Under the pieces are notes generated by a model. The model was not told the origin of the DNA, did not search any database, and was given only the letters and a program-made list of their open reading frames with translations. Both the position numbers and the translations under genes were made by a program. A stretch of 64,000 nucleotides of DNA from Ochromonas danica. Its lineage: Eukaryota; Sar; Chrysophyceae; Chromulinales; Chromulinaceae. Numbering within the stretch: the first letter of the stretch is position 1; every line of letters begins with the position of its first letter. The stretch covers positions 372,001-436,000 of the forward strand of contig VKHL01000003.1 of assembly GCA_015146655.1 (NCBI GenBank), in the 5' to 3' direction. Positions 33,884-45,087 of the stretch are shown here, one piece after another.

Positions 33884-36800
33884 ATGTCTGAAAATGAGAA
33901 ACTAAAAGAATTAATGGAAGTCGAAATCATGTTCGGCAAGGGTCGAGTGGATAGTATAGTGGTACATTATGGAGAAGACCCTATGCAACTTGCAGAGGTC
34001 AGCCTCTCTCTCTACCCTCTCTTCCATCCTTTCTCACTGTGTCCTATCAGTTGAGATATAGTATGACTCTATTTTGCCTTCATTTGACTTTTGACTAACT
34101 TGATCCTATGAATTATTCTTTGTCTGAAATAGAGATTTGTGAAGAAACATCATTTAAAGCCAACTTCCGTTAGTATCATAGCAGAGAATATTCGTACTAT
34201 GGTCAATGACTTTCAAGCACAAGCAGCTGAGATGCGACCACAATCTCCTTCCTTAGGTAGGCAGACCCTATTCTTAACTTGTCATTTCATTTTATTTCAT
34301 GAAAAACTGAAAGATATTCCTGTATTATGGTCATATTTGGGTTTCGGTTTTTTCGTGAATGGACACTACATTAGCTGATGAAGTCAGCAGATCAGATGAT
34401 TTCAATCATTCTACACATGATCATCAAGTAGGAGAATCACGAGATCAGTCTTATTATCATCATCATTCAAAGGATGATCCAGGTCATGGTAGAGCAGTTC
34501 CTAATAATGGTGCCATACACAAAGAAGGTCCCAAAGAGTCTAATCGTCGCAGTGATAGTCACCAAGACAAGGTGGAGAGTGATCGAGGAGGAGGAGGAGG
34601 AGGTGGTGGTGGTCTATCTACGATCTTCCCTAAAGCCAATCCTATTCCGCCACCACCTCCTCCACCTCCGCCACCACCTCCACCACGTCCTCGAGACACT
34701 TCTACTTCTCTATCAAGTACTTTTTCCTCTTCTCGTCCTAATTCTCTTTCAATCTCTGCTTCATCCAGTGAGAGATGGAGTGGTATAGCAGAGCCTCAAT
34801 CAGTTGCGAATGAGAATGATCGTGCCTCTACACCCACACAGTTATTACCATCCCATTCTCCTATTATTAATCCCCTCTTGTCTAGTAGGCCAACTCGACA
34901 ATCAAAAGAAAGCAATGAGCATTCTCCTATATCAGAACATCGCATTGATTCCTTTAATACAGCTCAGCAGAAATCAGGCTCTACACTAAGTGCTGGCAAG
35001 TCTGTGGACTTCAGACCAACTACTGATCATCATCATCATCATTACGATCATCAAGACCGAAATTCATTCGAAGAAGAAGATGAAGAAGAGACCCGATCTA
35101 GTGTGAGTACTCTACCTGCTAATATACCCCATATCAACACCACACACAAAGTAGTACGTAGCGCAGTAAAACCTCCTTTTGATCGCTCTGCACTTAACGT
35201 CAGTCCGGCACTTTCAGAAGACGAGTTAGCCTCTGTAGGATTGAATGCGTTATCTTATTCCCCTACTAACAATGGCAGAAAGGCTTATTCTTCTCCTTCG
35301 CCTGACTTACAACGATCACGTACTGGCTCCTTTTGTCTTACCGCGACAAGAGACAATGTTGAGTATGAGATCACCCGCTATCGCTCTGATTCTTTGAAAT
35401 TCTCTAAAAATGATATGTTGAGACGATTAGAAGATGAAAGTGCAGCGAGTGGAGTCGGAGGTGGTCTGTACGCTTCTTTGTCAGGTTCAGGTTCAAGATC
35501 ACCAAAGGATAGAGGGCAATCTTTTTGGGCCAACGATGGTGAAGGTGTCTATTATGACGAAGATGAACAGGAAGAAGAAGAAGAAGAACCCCAGCAGGAG
35601 GAGACAGAGGAGGAGGTCTATAATAAACTCAAACAAGCTTTTGGCGCGTCATCTCCTGTGGCAGCGGGGCAGAAGCTGAAGCCTGCCTCTCACCAACTTG
35701 CACTAGGGCCGAACCGTCCTGGCGGTGCTGGCCGAGGTGGAGGGAAGCCAGGTGAAGGAGGGAATATAATTAGTGAAGCCTCATTGAATGCAGACGGTCT
35801 TAGCTTGAAAGGAAAGACAGTTTGCGAACGCCTTTATCTTAATGCCTCCATTCTTTCTCGCAAGAAGGATTATCTCGCGCAAAAGAAAGCAGCAAAAGCG
35901 GAAGAAGAACTCCAACAACAACAGTATAAAGTCAATGCTAATTCTCGCAAATTACTTGCCAATCTATCTCACCATGTCCATCATGGAAAAGATCACAATC
36001 AATCTATTGCACAAAAACTATATAAAGAAGGAATGGAAAGAAACAAAAAGATTGAAGCTCAAAAGAATCAATTAGAAAGAAACAAGGAAAGATATATCTA
36101 TGATTGGTCTTGTGCACAATGTGGGAGATTTCATCGTATCTCTTATCAGATCTTAAATCATGATACCAACGACTATATCTTACAGAAGTTATATCAATGT
36201 GAGTCTTGTGGACATGATAACTTCAATCAGCTTTATGGTAGTCAGCAAGGAAAGCCTGTTAATATTGGGTTTTTATATAATAAAGAGGTAGAGAACAGTG
36301 TGGAGAATATTCGTCATCAGATCTTGATGAATAATGGATCTATGACTAGTGATAGTGTAACCATTCATAGTGATCCTTCCACCGCCACAACAACGTCATT
36401 ACATGATTATCTTTATCAAGCAGGAAGGATGCAGGATAAGATCTTAAAGTTCAATAAGATATTATACGAAGAGATGCAAGATCAGCTCACTTTCCATCCT
36501 CTACTCCCCACTACAACATTGGAGATTATCGATAGAAATATTCATAATGAAGTTGAAGAAAGGGGAGATAGAGATGATCCTGATAGACAAGATGAAAGCC
36601 AAAATCATGCTGTGGAGAGAGGAGACCAAAGCCGGTCATCCATCGTGGCAACTAAGACGAAGAAATCTGGTCCGTCTATGAAAGCATATCTCACTCAACC
36701 AACCACTCAACGTCTTGCCCATACCGAAACGAAAGCTCATCTTATTGCCAAACAACAACAAAAGGAACAAATTGTTCGTCGCCAAAAGAAAGCCTTGGCA

Positions 36801-39733
36801 AGCAAAGAAGATCTCAACAAAGAGAAGGAGACCTTTGTAAATCGACTCACTTATGAGTATCGAGATAAGGCTATAAAGCAAGCTTTGCAAGCAAAAGTTC
36901 AAGAAACAATAGACCCAAAGACCCAACAAGAGTTGTACAAGCCTCAGATTCCGTCTTTGCCTCCTGAGATCTATGGCCACAATATTAGCACTTTTACTAC
37001 TGCCACTAACCCTCATTCTCCTCAGAAGAAACTGCCCATTTGGGAGAAATTAATTGCAAAAGATCGCATCGCGCAAGAGAAGAAGCAAGAGATGAAGAAA
37101 GCTGTCGTTAGTAAAGTGTTAAAAGAGATTGAAAATCAACAAGTGAGAGCTTTGGAGTCCAGCAATGCAATCTTACAAGCTTCATTTGAGAAGCATATCA
37201 TTGAGTTATATCAGCTATTATTAGTGAGCAACATGCTTCTGCGTGAAGACGCCGAGCTACTTAGTCACTGGGATGAAAGCCAATTCAAAGACATTGAGAG
37301 CTTGTATGGATTAGCACAGTCAATTGATGACTACGCGACACGTTCATTAGATTTATTAGCCATTGATCCAGACTTGCTGGTTAACGAAGTTTCTTCGTTA
37401 TTGTTAGATATGCAAGCTGTGCAGTTACGACGATATCGCAAAGAGAAGATGGACAACAAAGCAGTGGGAAATCGAGAAGAGGGTGTTGAACCATCGAATG
37501 ATGGAGAAGGACAGGATACTAGTCCGAGTAAAGAGAGTGAGATCACAGCGACTACAATAGCAACTGTCACTAGCCCTCCGCCTCCTCAGGAAAGAACACG
37601 AGAAGGTAAACCCAGTCAAGACGATGGAGATCGGAGAGTTGGCGGAATGCTGCAAATGTCTGATTTGAATAATCACATCGCCAACAATAATCGAATACAG
37701 TCCGAGGGTAGTCTGTTTGATGATGAGGAAGGGATAAAAGAAGAACATCCGTTATGGATTGACTTCTCTGACTTTGTCCAGCTTGCAGTCTATTGCATGC
37801 GAAGAAGAAATGGTCCTGGAACGGGTTATCTCTATGCCCCACGTAAGAAGCCGCTGCTAGCCTTGCAACGCAAAGAGCAGGAAGAAGCCAATGTTACCTT
37901 TTCTCCTCGCATCGATCCGACCAGTTTGGAGATCTTGCGCAACAGTAATAACACTCGATCGGTCTACATCTCTGAGCCAGGTCCAGATCAACCTAAAGGA
38001 GATGATAATAGTGATAAAAATGAAGAGGCAGCACACCAGAAAGAGGCTGAAGGTAATCGCAACGGGGGAAAACATGATGATGATGATGATGAGATTAAGA
38101 TGGCTGTGCATCGTATTTTACCCATAGCTCCTGCTTCGGCTCCCAGTCGCCATCTACCCATTGAAGATCTTCTCCTTGCTGATGGAGAGCGAGTACAGAA
38201 TAAACTCCAATCGTTACGTCAAGAGCGAGTCCTTCAATCAGCTCAAGAAGTAACTTTCCGCCCTTTCCTCTATCGCCCTCCGCGCCATGTTCAGCCTCGC
38301 TACCGTATGCCATCTGCTAATGACGAGGAAGATGAGGAGGAGACACAAGGTGAAGAGAAGAAAGGGGGTGTAAGTAGCGAGAAGAAGCCAGGTACGGTGA
38401 AGAAAGGGCAAACAGTTTCTGCCGTCTCCTCGTCAGGAATACGGCCCACCAAGCCGCCTCGCGCACCAGGTAACAAGAGAGTAAGCCCTAGTCCAGATAA
38501 CGGTAGAGAGATGCATGCCCGCCGTAAAAATGAGCTGCAAGAAGGAGATGACAGCCTAAAGAAAACATTACCATGGCGAACTGCTGAGCAAGTGCGGAAT
38601 CAACGATTTCGTGGCTACGCTAGCCTAACTGGGACTATCTCTAATATAAACACAGAATCAATGAAGCGCAAAGATGAGATCGAAGTTCAGGAGCAACATG
38701 ATGAGGAAGAGGAAGAGGATCGAGGTTATCGCCTACCTTCAAGCACAGAGGCGAGTAGTATCAGCTTTGTAGATAGTCAGAGCTTTCCACAACAAGACCT
38801 GGATACTACTCTGAACACCCCTGTTCCTGCTGTTGGTGCTTCTCCTCCATTGGGCATATCAGATACACGGCATCCGCACCAAAGAGAAAAGCAGCAGATT
38901 GAGCAGCATTTAGAGCAAGAGGAGGAGTTGGATTTGCGAAGTACGAGTACTATCTCTACAAAGTTTACGGTGGAGAAGGTGGATGGCGAAGCAATGTTTC
39001 ATGGCTTCCCTGCTAGCGAGAGGCGAGCTGCTTCTCCTTCTCCCCCTCCTCCACCTCCGCTATTCGTTGGGTCTTCTCCCGCTGTGGCTCCCACTCTATC
39101 CTCCGCACGTGTGCCTTCTGTGGTTGGAGTGTTGAAATCCAATCCTTCTTCTTGCACTTCTTCTTTATCGGACTCACAACGCCTTCCTCCACGTCGAGGC
39201 AACAAAACTTCCAACAGCAATGCGTCTTATCTCTATATTAGCGGTGTACGCAGTGATAGTCAAAGCTACTGCAGTGATGATCTTATTCCACCTCCCCCTG
39301 CGCCACCGTCAGGGACACCAGGATACAGCTCTCTCCACGGAACAAGCAGTAAGGGTCCTAGCAGCAACAACAGTAGCAACAGCACGATTAGGAGAGAAGG
39401 TACTGCTATAGTACGAGGAAACAAGAAGAATAATACCGCGCGTAAAACACCTTTGCCTTTACTACCAGAAGAGATGGAGCGACTACGAGCGCAGCAGTAT
39501 CAACATCAGCTACAGAGGATAGGCTCCAAGGAAAACGTGATGTCAGTTGGAGCAAGCGCTGCTGGAGGGGGGGAGAGTGTTAGTCGGAGGTCGTCTCTCG
39601 GTAAGAAGTGTTGTGCAACCTAATATTTCAAGCTTCTCATCGTAGTGTTTCTTTTGTGTCAGGTGATCGGGAGGAAAGCTCCATCTTTAGCGTCTCCTCA
39701 CTTTCTTCTGCAACAGTGGTCAAAAAACGGTAG
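33884..39733 (+). CDS. large zinc-ribbon protein of unknown function, 4 exons
   Basis: Exons 33884-33997, 34133-34256, 34375-39600 and 39663-39733 give about 1844 residues. The first about 80 residues (FGKGRVDSIVVHYGEDPMQLAERFVKKH type) resemble a short fold seen in flagellate and cytoskeletal proteins. A polyproline run, acidic segments and basic coiled coils follow. A CX2C-X25-CX2C zinc ribbon lies at residues 659-691 (CAQCG, CESCG). A TFxP motif recurs three times: LTFHPLLP, VTFSPRID and VTFRPFLY; the first two share a downstream T-(T/S)-LEI. Lys/Glu-rich helices between 780 and 920 suggest microtubule or scaffold binding (inference). Function unknown. Reading through the last intron would end the protein in KKCCAT instead. 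Confidence 0.75.
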
Positions 39734-40189
39734 CACAGCTAGGGATGGAAGTGATCGAGTAGCTCGATTTAGTTTAGTAGTGTATTGTGCTGATGTATGA
39801 TTCATAGACAGGGCAGTTCTTCTATTGATAACTGATCAAATCAATCAAATGAAGAGCCTCACTATGACACTACCTTAATATCCTCAAAACACAGTTTGAA
39901 AATTTAGTTCAAATATTGGCAGAAATGATTCCAAAATGAAAACAATTTAGATAAAGTTACTCATTATCTTAGAAAATGGTTCCGATCCGTTTAACCGCTT
40001 CAATGACGACGATACTAAATTCATGGAAGCTAAGCTATATAAGCTAAATGATAATTAAACTTGAAATTAGCCTATAACGATCTAACGCACATTAGTTGTC
40101 AATTATTGCATATCACAAATCTACTTCTTTAAATATGAAAATCAGCCATGCGAATAGAGTCACGCAGAGCATAGATATCCGAAAACATT
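39734..40189. other. convergent gap
   Basis: 456 bp, AT-rich, between the large zinc-ribbon gene and the FG-GAP gene stops; no gene seen. Confidence 0.45.
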
Positions 40190-41965
40190 TTAAACGTTTG
40201 ATTCATGTTGAGGCACAGCATCACCTGTTGTCACAGCAGATGCACGCATGCAACTAATTACCCAATATACCACACAGGCAATAAGAGTCACGCCCACAAT
40301 AGGCACAACCACCAAAGCGGCTACATCTCCTCTAGACAAATGGTCATCATAACTGTGACCATCATCCTGCTGGTTGTTGGGGGTTGTTGGAGCAGCAGAA
40401 GGGGCCATTGTTGGAGCCAAAGTGGGAGCAAGAGTAGGAGAAAATGTGGTCATGGCAGTAAGTTGAACGTCCATTTGACTACTGGCACCATAAATTGTAT
40501 AGCTCGATCCTGCACCTTGATAATTGACTACATCAGAAATTGGTGCTCCAATGAGAATATCCTGTTGACCATCTTTATCCAAATCCCCAGCAAAGGCGAC
40601 AGCATATCCGATTTGACCGCCAGAAGCACCAATAATATTAAATCCATTGGTAAGATGGCCATCAAAACTAATCAGATTAGCGACATCAATTGCTGCAGGC
40701 TTGGCTGATAGACCATAAGCTACCCAACCACAGTCACTACCAGGACTGCCCACCAAAATATCTGCAAAGCCATCCTTATTATAGTCTACACCACCAGCGA
40801 CAGACCAACCTAAGCCTTTATAATCATGGGAGCTGCTATCATAGATCTTAGTGTAATTTCCTGGGCTGCTGCTGGATAAGACAAAATTAGTTCTGGAAGT
40901 ACCAGCTTCTCCATAAACCACAAAGACTAAACCATCCAAATAGGAGACTGAAGTGTCAAGAATCTTAGTGACAAGGAAATCGTTAATACCATCACCATCA
41001 AAATCACCAGCCTTAGCCACACCGGTAGTAGTTGTTCCTGATGAAGTTCCCCCAGGCACCATGTATCCATGAGCAGCAGGGATATTAGATGGTAAGTCAT
41101 AGGAAGTCACAGATTGACGACCATAAATTACCCAAGCCATTCCTGCTTTAGATCCAATGAGAGCATCAGGATAACTGTCTCCATTAATATCACCTGGACC
41201 AGCCACACTAAAGCCAACAGCGACCTCATCCGCATTCCAACCAATGTAGAGATGTTCACTAGTAGTAGTACCACCAGACAATGTCTGATCACTAATGGAA
41301 GCACTACCATAAACAATCCAAACACCACCAGCATTTGTATTTTGAACACTTGCACTAGGGGCAGAAACAATGAAATCATCAATGCCATCACCATTGAAAT
41401 CCCCCAGACCACTCACAGAGTATCCCAGTTGATACCCAGTACCACCAGCAGTTAATGTAAAACCATTAGTAGAAGCTACAAGAGAAGATGACATTAAATC
41501 TAAATCAACAGAGTAAGTAGCCTTGCCAAAGATGACAAAGACTTTACCACCAGTACCAGCAAAAGAGGTTCCAATAGCAAAGTCTTGGTAACCATCATGG
41601 TTGACATCTCCCACATTGCTGAAACTTAAGTCATAGTCATCAGCAGAGGAAGCATCTGCTACCATAATCTTCAATCCATTACCATTACTAGCACTAATGG
41701 TAGACAGATCCAATGAACTGGCAGAAGAGGTTGCAGAGCCAAAGATCAGATAGGCATAGGCCATTTGACTGGCATCAATACCTTGGACTACATAGTCATC
41801 ATACCCATCTTTATTGATATCACCGACTCCATTCAGTGAAGTACCAACATTTGCATTACTCACAGTCAGGTAAGACTGTGTGATGGAATTGGCTGTAGTG
41901 AAGACAGCCATGACAGAGGAGAAGACAACCCATTGAAAGAAGAAGAGGCTGCTGCCTGCGGTCAT
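40190..41965 (-). CDS. integrin-alpha-like FG-GAP beta-propeller membrane protein
   Basis: Intronless, about 591 residues from the ATG at 41965, which gives a signal peptide; an in-frame ATG at 42052 would add 29 residues. Seven FG-GAP repeats each carry a calcium-loop core: DINKDGYDD, DVNHDGYQD, DFNGDGIDD, DINGDSYPD, DFDGDGIND, DYNKDGFAD and DLDKDGQQD. Seven blades equal one full beta-propeller as in integrin alpha heads. A Thr/Pro-rich stalk with repeated APT(L/M)APT leads to one transmembrane helix (about 548-573) and an 18-residue tail lacking the integrin GFFKR motif. RGD occurs directly outside the membrane. Likely a calcium-dependent surface adhesion protein; no integrin leg domains are seen. 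Confidence 0.85.
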   Translation of the reverse strand: MTAGSSLFFFQWVVFSSVMAVFTTANSITQSYLTVSNANVGTSLNGVGDINKDGYDDYVVQGIDASQMAYAYLIFGSATSSASSLDLSTISASNGNGLKIMVADASSADDYDLSFSNVGDVNHDGYQDFAIGTSFAGTGGKVFVIFGKATYSVDLDLMSSSLVASTNGFTLTAGGTGYQLGYSVSGLGDFNGDGIDDFIVSAPSASVQNTNAGGVWIVYGSASISDQTLSGGTTTSEHLYIGWNADEVAVGFSVAGPGDINGDSYPDALIGSKAGMAWVIYGRQSVTSYDLPSNIPAAHGYMVPGGTSSGTTTTGVAKAGDFDGDGINDFLVTKILDTSVSYLDGLVFVVYGEAGTSRTNFVLSSSSPGNYTKIYDSSSHDYKGLGWSVAGGVDYNKDGFADILVGSPGSDCGWVAYGLSAKPAAIDVANLISFDGHLTNGFNIIGASGGQIGYAVAFAGDLDKDGQQDILIGAPISDVVNYQGAGSSYTIYGASSQMDVQLTAMTTFSPTLAPTLAPTMAPSAAPTTPNNQQDDGHSYDDHLSRGDVAALVVVPIVGVTLIACVVYWVISCMRASAVTTGDAVPQHESNV

Positions 41966-42301
41966 TCTTTTCTTCTGCAGCCTATTGATTTTGTTTGTGT
42001 TGTACTGTGTTGTGTTGTTTGGATCGCAACCACAACCACCACGACCAGACAATCAACTCAACTTCAATAGCAGAGCAGCGGGTAGCTCCCCCTGAGGTGA
42101 AAGAAGAGCAGCATCGCACCCCTCACTCACCACTCACTTGTAGAGAGAAACTGTTTCTAAATCTCTGACTTTTTGAGAGCTAGCTGTTTCTTTGTCAGAC
42201 TATTAACTTAAGAGAGAATAAGGTCAGTCTGCCAGCAGTTTCATCCGTTTGAAGGGGTCGATAATTGAATTAGACCTAAACAATCCTTATCGTTATTGGA
42301 A
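41966..42301. promoter_or_regulatory. divergent promoter region, FG-GAP / ENO4
   Basis: 336 bp (the first part could encode 29 extra residues of the FG-GAP protein). A TTAACTTAAG element lies at 42203-42212, about 90 bp upstream of the ENO4-like start. Confidence 0.4.
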
Positions 42302-44036
42302 ATGGAGAATGAATCTGAACAAAAACTCATCGAGAAATATCTCAAACAATATGCCTTAGAAGATTGTCTTGATGAAGTTTTAAATCAAGTTCTTACAGAT
42401 CGTCCTATTAATCCTTATACAGCAATTTCACAATCGATTGAACTAAAAACTTTACCTGAAATCTTAGATATTCATCTTTTTTCAGTTTTATTAGAAGATG
42501 AATATGGTGTGAAAGTTACGTTAGATACGAGTATTGGTATCTTTCATGGTCAAGCTCTCTATCCTTCTTCTCTATCTCTCTTAGGAGGATCCACTCAACC
42601 TTCATCACAATCAAATCCTCCCCCCACACAACAACAACAAGAAAGTAATAGTAATGATCATCATTCATCATCTCATGAGAATGATCATATGATGAAAGAC
42701 TATACGATTTTAGAACAAGCATTACGTGAGAAATTGATTCCTATGAATCCTAAAGAAACAAAGAAGATTGATGAAGTCATCACATCCATCAATCTCATTC
42801 AACCAGCAGAGTCCTTAGCTGTCTCGATTGCTATTACTAAAGCTGCAGCGAAATTCCATGGAATGAAGTTTTATGAATATATTGCTTATCAATCAAATCT
42901 ACGATCCTCTGAGATGATGATTCCTCTTCCTGTCATTACTCTGTTAAAAAGAGATTTTGGCTATCTTGCAGGTGGGCAAGTAATACAACTCTTTCCAGTC
43001 AAGACAACAGATCTTGATCTTGCTATTGAGAAGTTACGAAGGTTATGTAAACATCTATCTAAACACAAGAAGATTATGCTTCCACGTCGATACTCAGAGA
43101 GTGGAACCTTTTGCCTCGAAGCCACGGCTAATATCGAAGAGGTTTTACAGGTTGGTACCCCCACTCGCCTGTCGTCGCTCAATAGTTTATCTCTCCCCCT
43201 CACAAACTCTCGGTATAAACCATGTTGTTGATTGATGGGTATAGATTGTCAAAGAGGTGTTAGTTGAACTTGACCTTGAAAGAGAATTGAAAGTAGGGAT
43301 TCATTTCGGAGCACAGCATCTTCTGAAGGCCAATGATCAAGGAGGGTTTGTATCATCATATCAAATAGAGCCAAATGCTGTAAAAAGTGGCCAAGATTTG
43401 GTAGAGCGTTGGTTAACGATTTGGCAAGAGTATGATATTATATCGCTGGAGAATTTAATTGTCTCGAAAGATTCTCAGGCTTTGAAATATCTTAAAAAGG
43501 TATATTTTGCCTATTCTTGAGCTTATGAGTAGAGTATGTTTCTAATTGTGTTTGAATTGGTTTAGCGAGCACAAGAAACTGCTTACGATGTTCGAAGTGC
43601 TGGAGACAAGGGTGGTAACAAGCTAACGTATTGCCTAAAAGGTGTTGGAGGAGACAGTGATTGTAATCTTCAAGTGATTGCAGATGCAGGTGACCTGCTG
43701 AATAAAGGAACTGAGATCGAGAAGTCTGCTGCGGAACTGCCTTTTAATGCACTAAGCATATGTTGGAGTCAATTGTCTACCATATCCCAGGGACTTCTAC
43801 TGGTTGAGAAAGGGAGGAAGCTGGGATGGCCCATAATTTTGAAGTCCGTCCCAGGTAGTCTCGATGAAGCTGAGATTGACTTTGCCGTGGGAGCTGGTGC
43901 ATGTCAGCTCCATCTGCAAGGGTTGTACAGAGCGGAGACTGCCATCAAATTAACTCGTCTGCAAGAGCTGAAGAGAGAAAAAGATACTTTAGTCTATGCT
44001 GGCCCGCAATTCCGACCTTCTTCCAGTAACATCTAG
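42302..44036 (+). CDS. enolase 4-like protein, probable pseudoenzyme, 3 exons
   Basis: Exons 42302-43150, 43245-43499 and 43566-44036 join in phase 0 to 524 residues. The N-terminus (YLKQYALEDCLDEVLNQVL, RPINPYTAIS) resembles the RII/DPY30-like docking segment of flagellar proteins and the N-terminus of ENO4. The rest follows the enolase fold: ESLAVSIAITKAAA, PLPVITLL, and an LSTISQGLLLVEKGRKLGWPI barrel strand. The catalytic lysine strand (KVNQIG in enolases) reads CWSQLS, the HRSGETED loop reads KSVPGSLDE, and the final lysine strand reads LHLQGLYRAE. Catalytic residues are therefore lost. ENO4 of animals is a sperm flagellar glycolytic-complex protein. A Gln/Ser/His-rich insert lies at 90-130. 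Confidence 0.82.
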
Positions 44037-44141
44037 AGTGATGGAAATTTGGTAAGCGTAAGTGAGGACATCTTGTATAGAAGCCTGGGTCTTAGACTTC
44101 ATTAAATCTAGGCATTCGAGAAATATCAAAAAGCAGCATTG

Positions 44142-44482
44142 TCAGGTTTTTTTGACAGCTAGCAGCGGATGCAACAGATCCAACTCATGCAAAAAATTCT
44201 TTCGCCCTTGTTCCAACTCCACCAGCTGTTGACTAGCTCGCTCACAGGCTTGCACTTCTTCCTGGAGACGATCAAATCTTTCTTTCTTGTCGAGGTTAGC
44301 AGAATAGATTTGGTGTTATTGCGGTAGTGTAGGCAATAGGCGAGGAGGTGCTGGAAGTAGTGCACCAGTTCCTTCTCCGCAGCACTCCAGCAGCTCTTGT
44401 ACTTCGACAACAACAACAACAATAACAAAGCTTGTCTCTGTTGTGATGGAATGGAAGCCTCAGCCTTGCCTTTCTCCTCCAT
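44142..44482 (-). CDS. small coiled-coil protein, structure uncertain
   Basis: A frame starting MEEKGKAEASIPSQQ (44482) and a frame ending in a clear coiled coil (ERFDRLQEEVQACERASQQ, then LVELEQGRKNFLHEL, stop at 44142) lie on the same strand. They are joined if an intron ends at a CTAAC branch-like site plus ACAAG near 44283. Two upstream GT sites (in GAAGTACAAG near 44400 and CTGGTGCAC near 44353) both restore phase, giving about 70-85 residues. Function unknown; size and helix pattern fit a small complex subunit. Without splicing, the first frame runs to 44159. Confidence 0.45.
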
Positions 44483-45087
44483 TGTCAGTTTTTCTGTTCT
44501 GTGAGATAGAAAAAGCGACATGGAAGTGGATAAGAGTGCGTCAGCATTACATTATTGACAACCCTAACGATAAAGCTCAAGTGTCACAAAGTCAATTTCT
44601 CCGCGCACATTCGCACACGCTGTCAAAACAATGTCGAGATTTCATAATATCTATCGACTTCGTCTCAAATAACCAGACTACCCAATGCTATGCTTTAGCT
44701 TCCAGAGATATGAAGGAGGTGAAAGGATCCAAAGTTAGCAACGGGTAATAACAATTAGTACCAGTTAGTCAAGTGCCTAGACTATACGTGATTTACTGCT
44801 GCGATGACAAGCTGGTGGGAGTGAAATCATATCTTCATTTTGCCACATTGGTTTCCTCATTCAGAGAGATTGTTGTTTGCTGAAGAGTAGTACAATCTGA
44901 ACCTGAAAAGCAAGAAAGTTTGAGAGACACTGTGTGTGGAGTTTGCAGTGTGTAGTTATATGAAGTTAAATGAATTTACAAATCAAATCTGTGCTTCCTT
45001 GCATATTACAAGATTGCCATATTCATAAGTAAAGTAATCATTTGAGAAACATAACGCAATGCCATGTTTGGAATACCAGAGAAAACA
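44483..45087. other. gap between tandem minus-strand genes
   Basis: 605 bp. A plus-strand frame (44443-44748) overlaps the small coiled-coil gene and lacks recognisable features. No supported gene. Confidence 0.4.

Noticed and set aside
44443-44748. 101-codon plus-strand frame
   Set aside because: It overlaps the small coiled-coil gene on the other strand and shows no conserved features.
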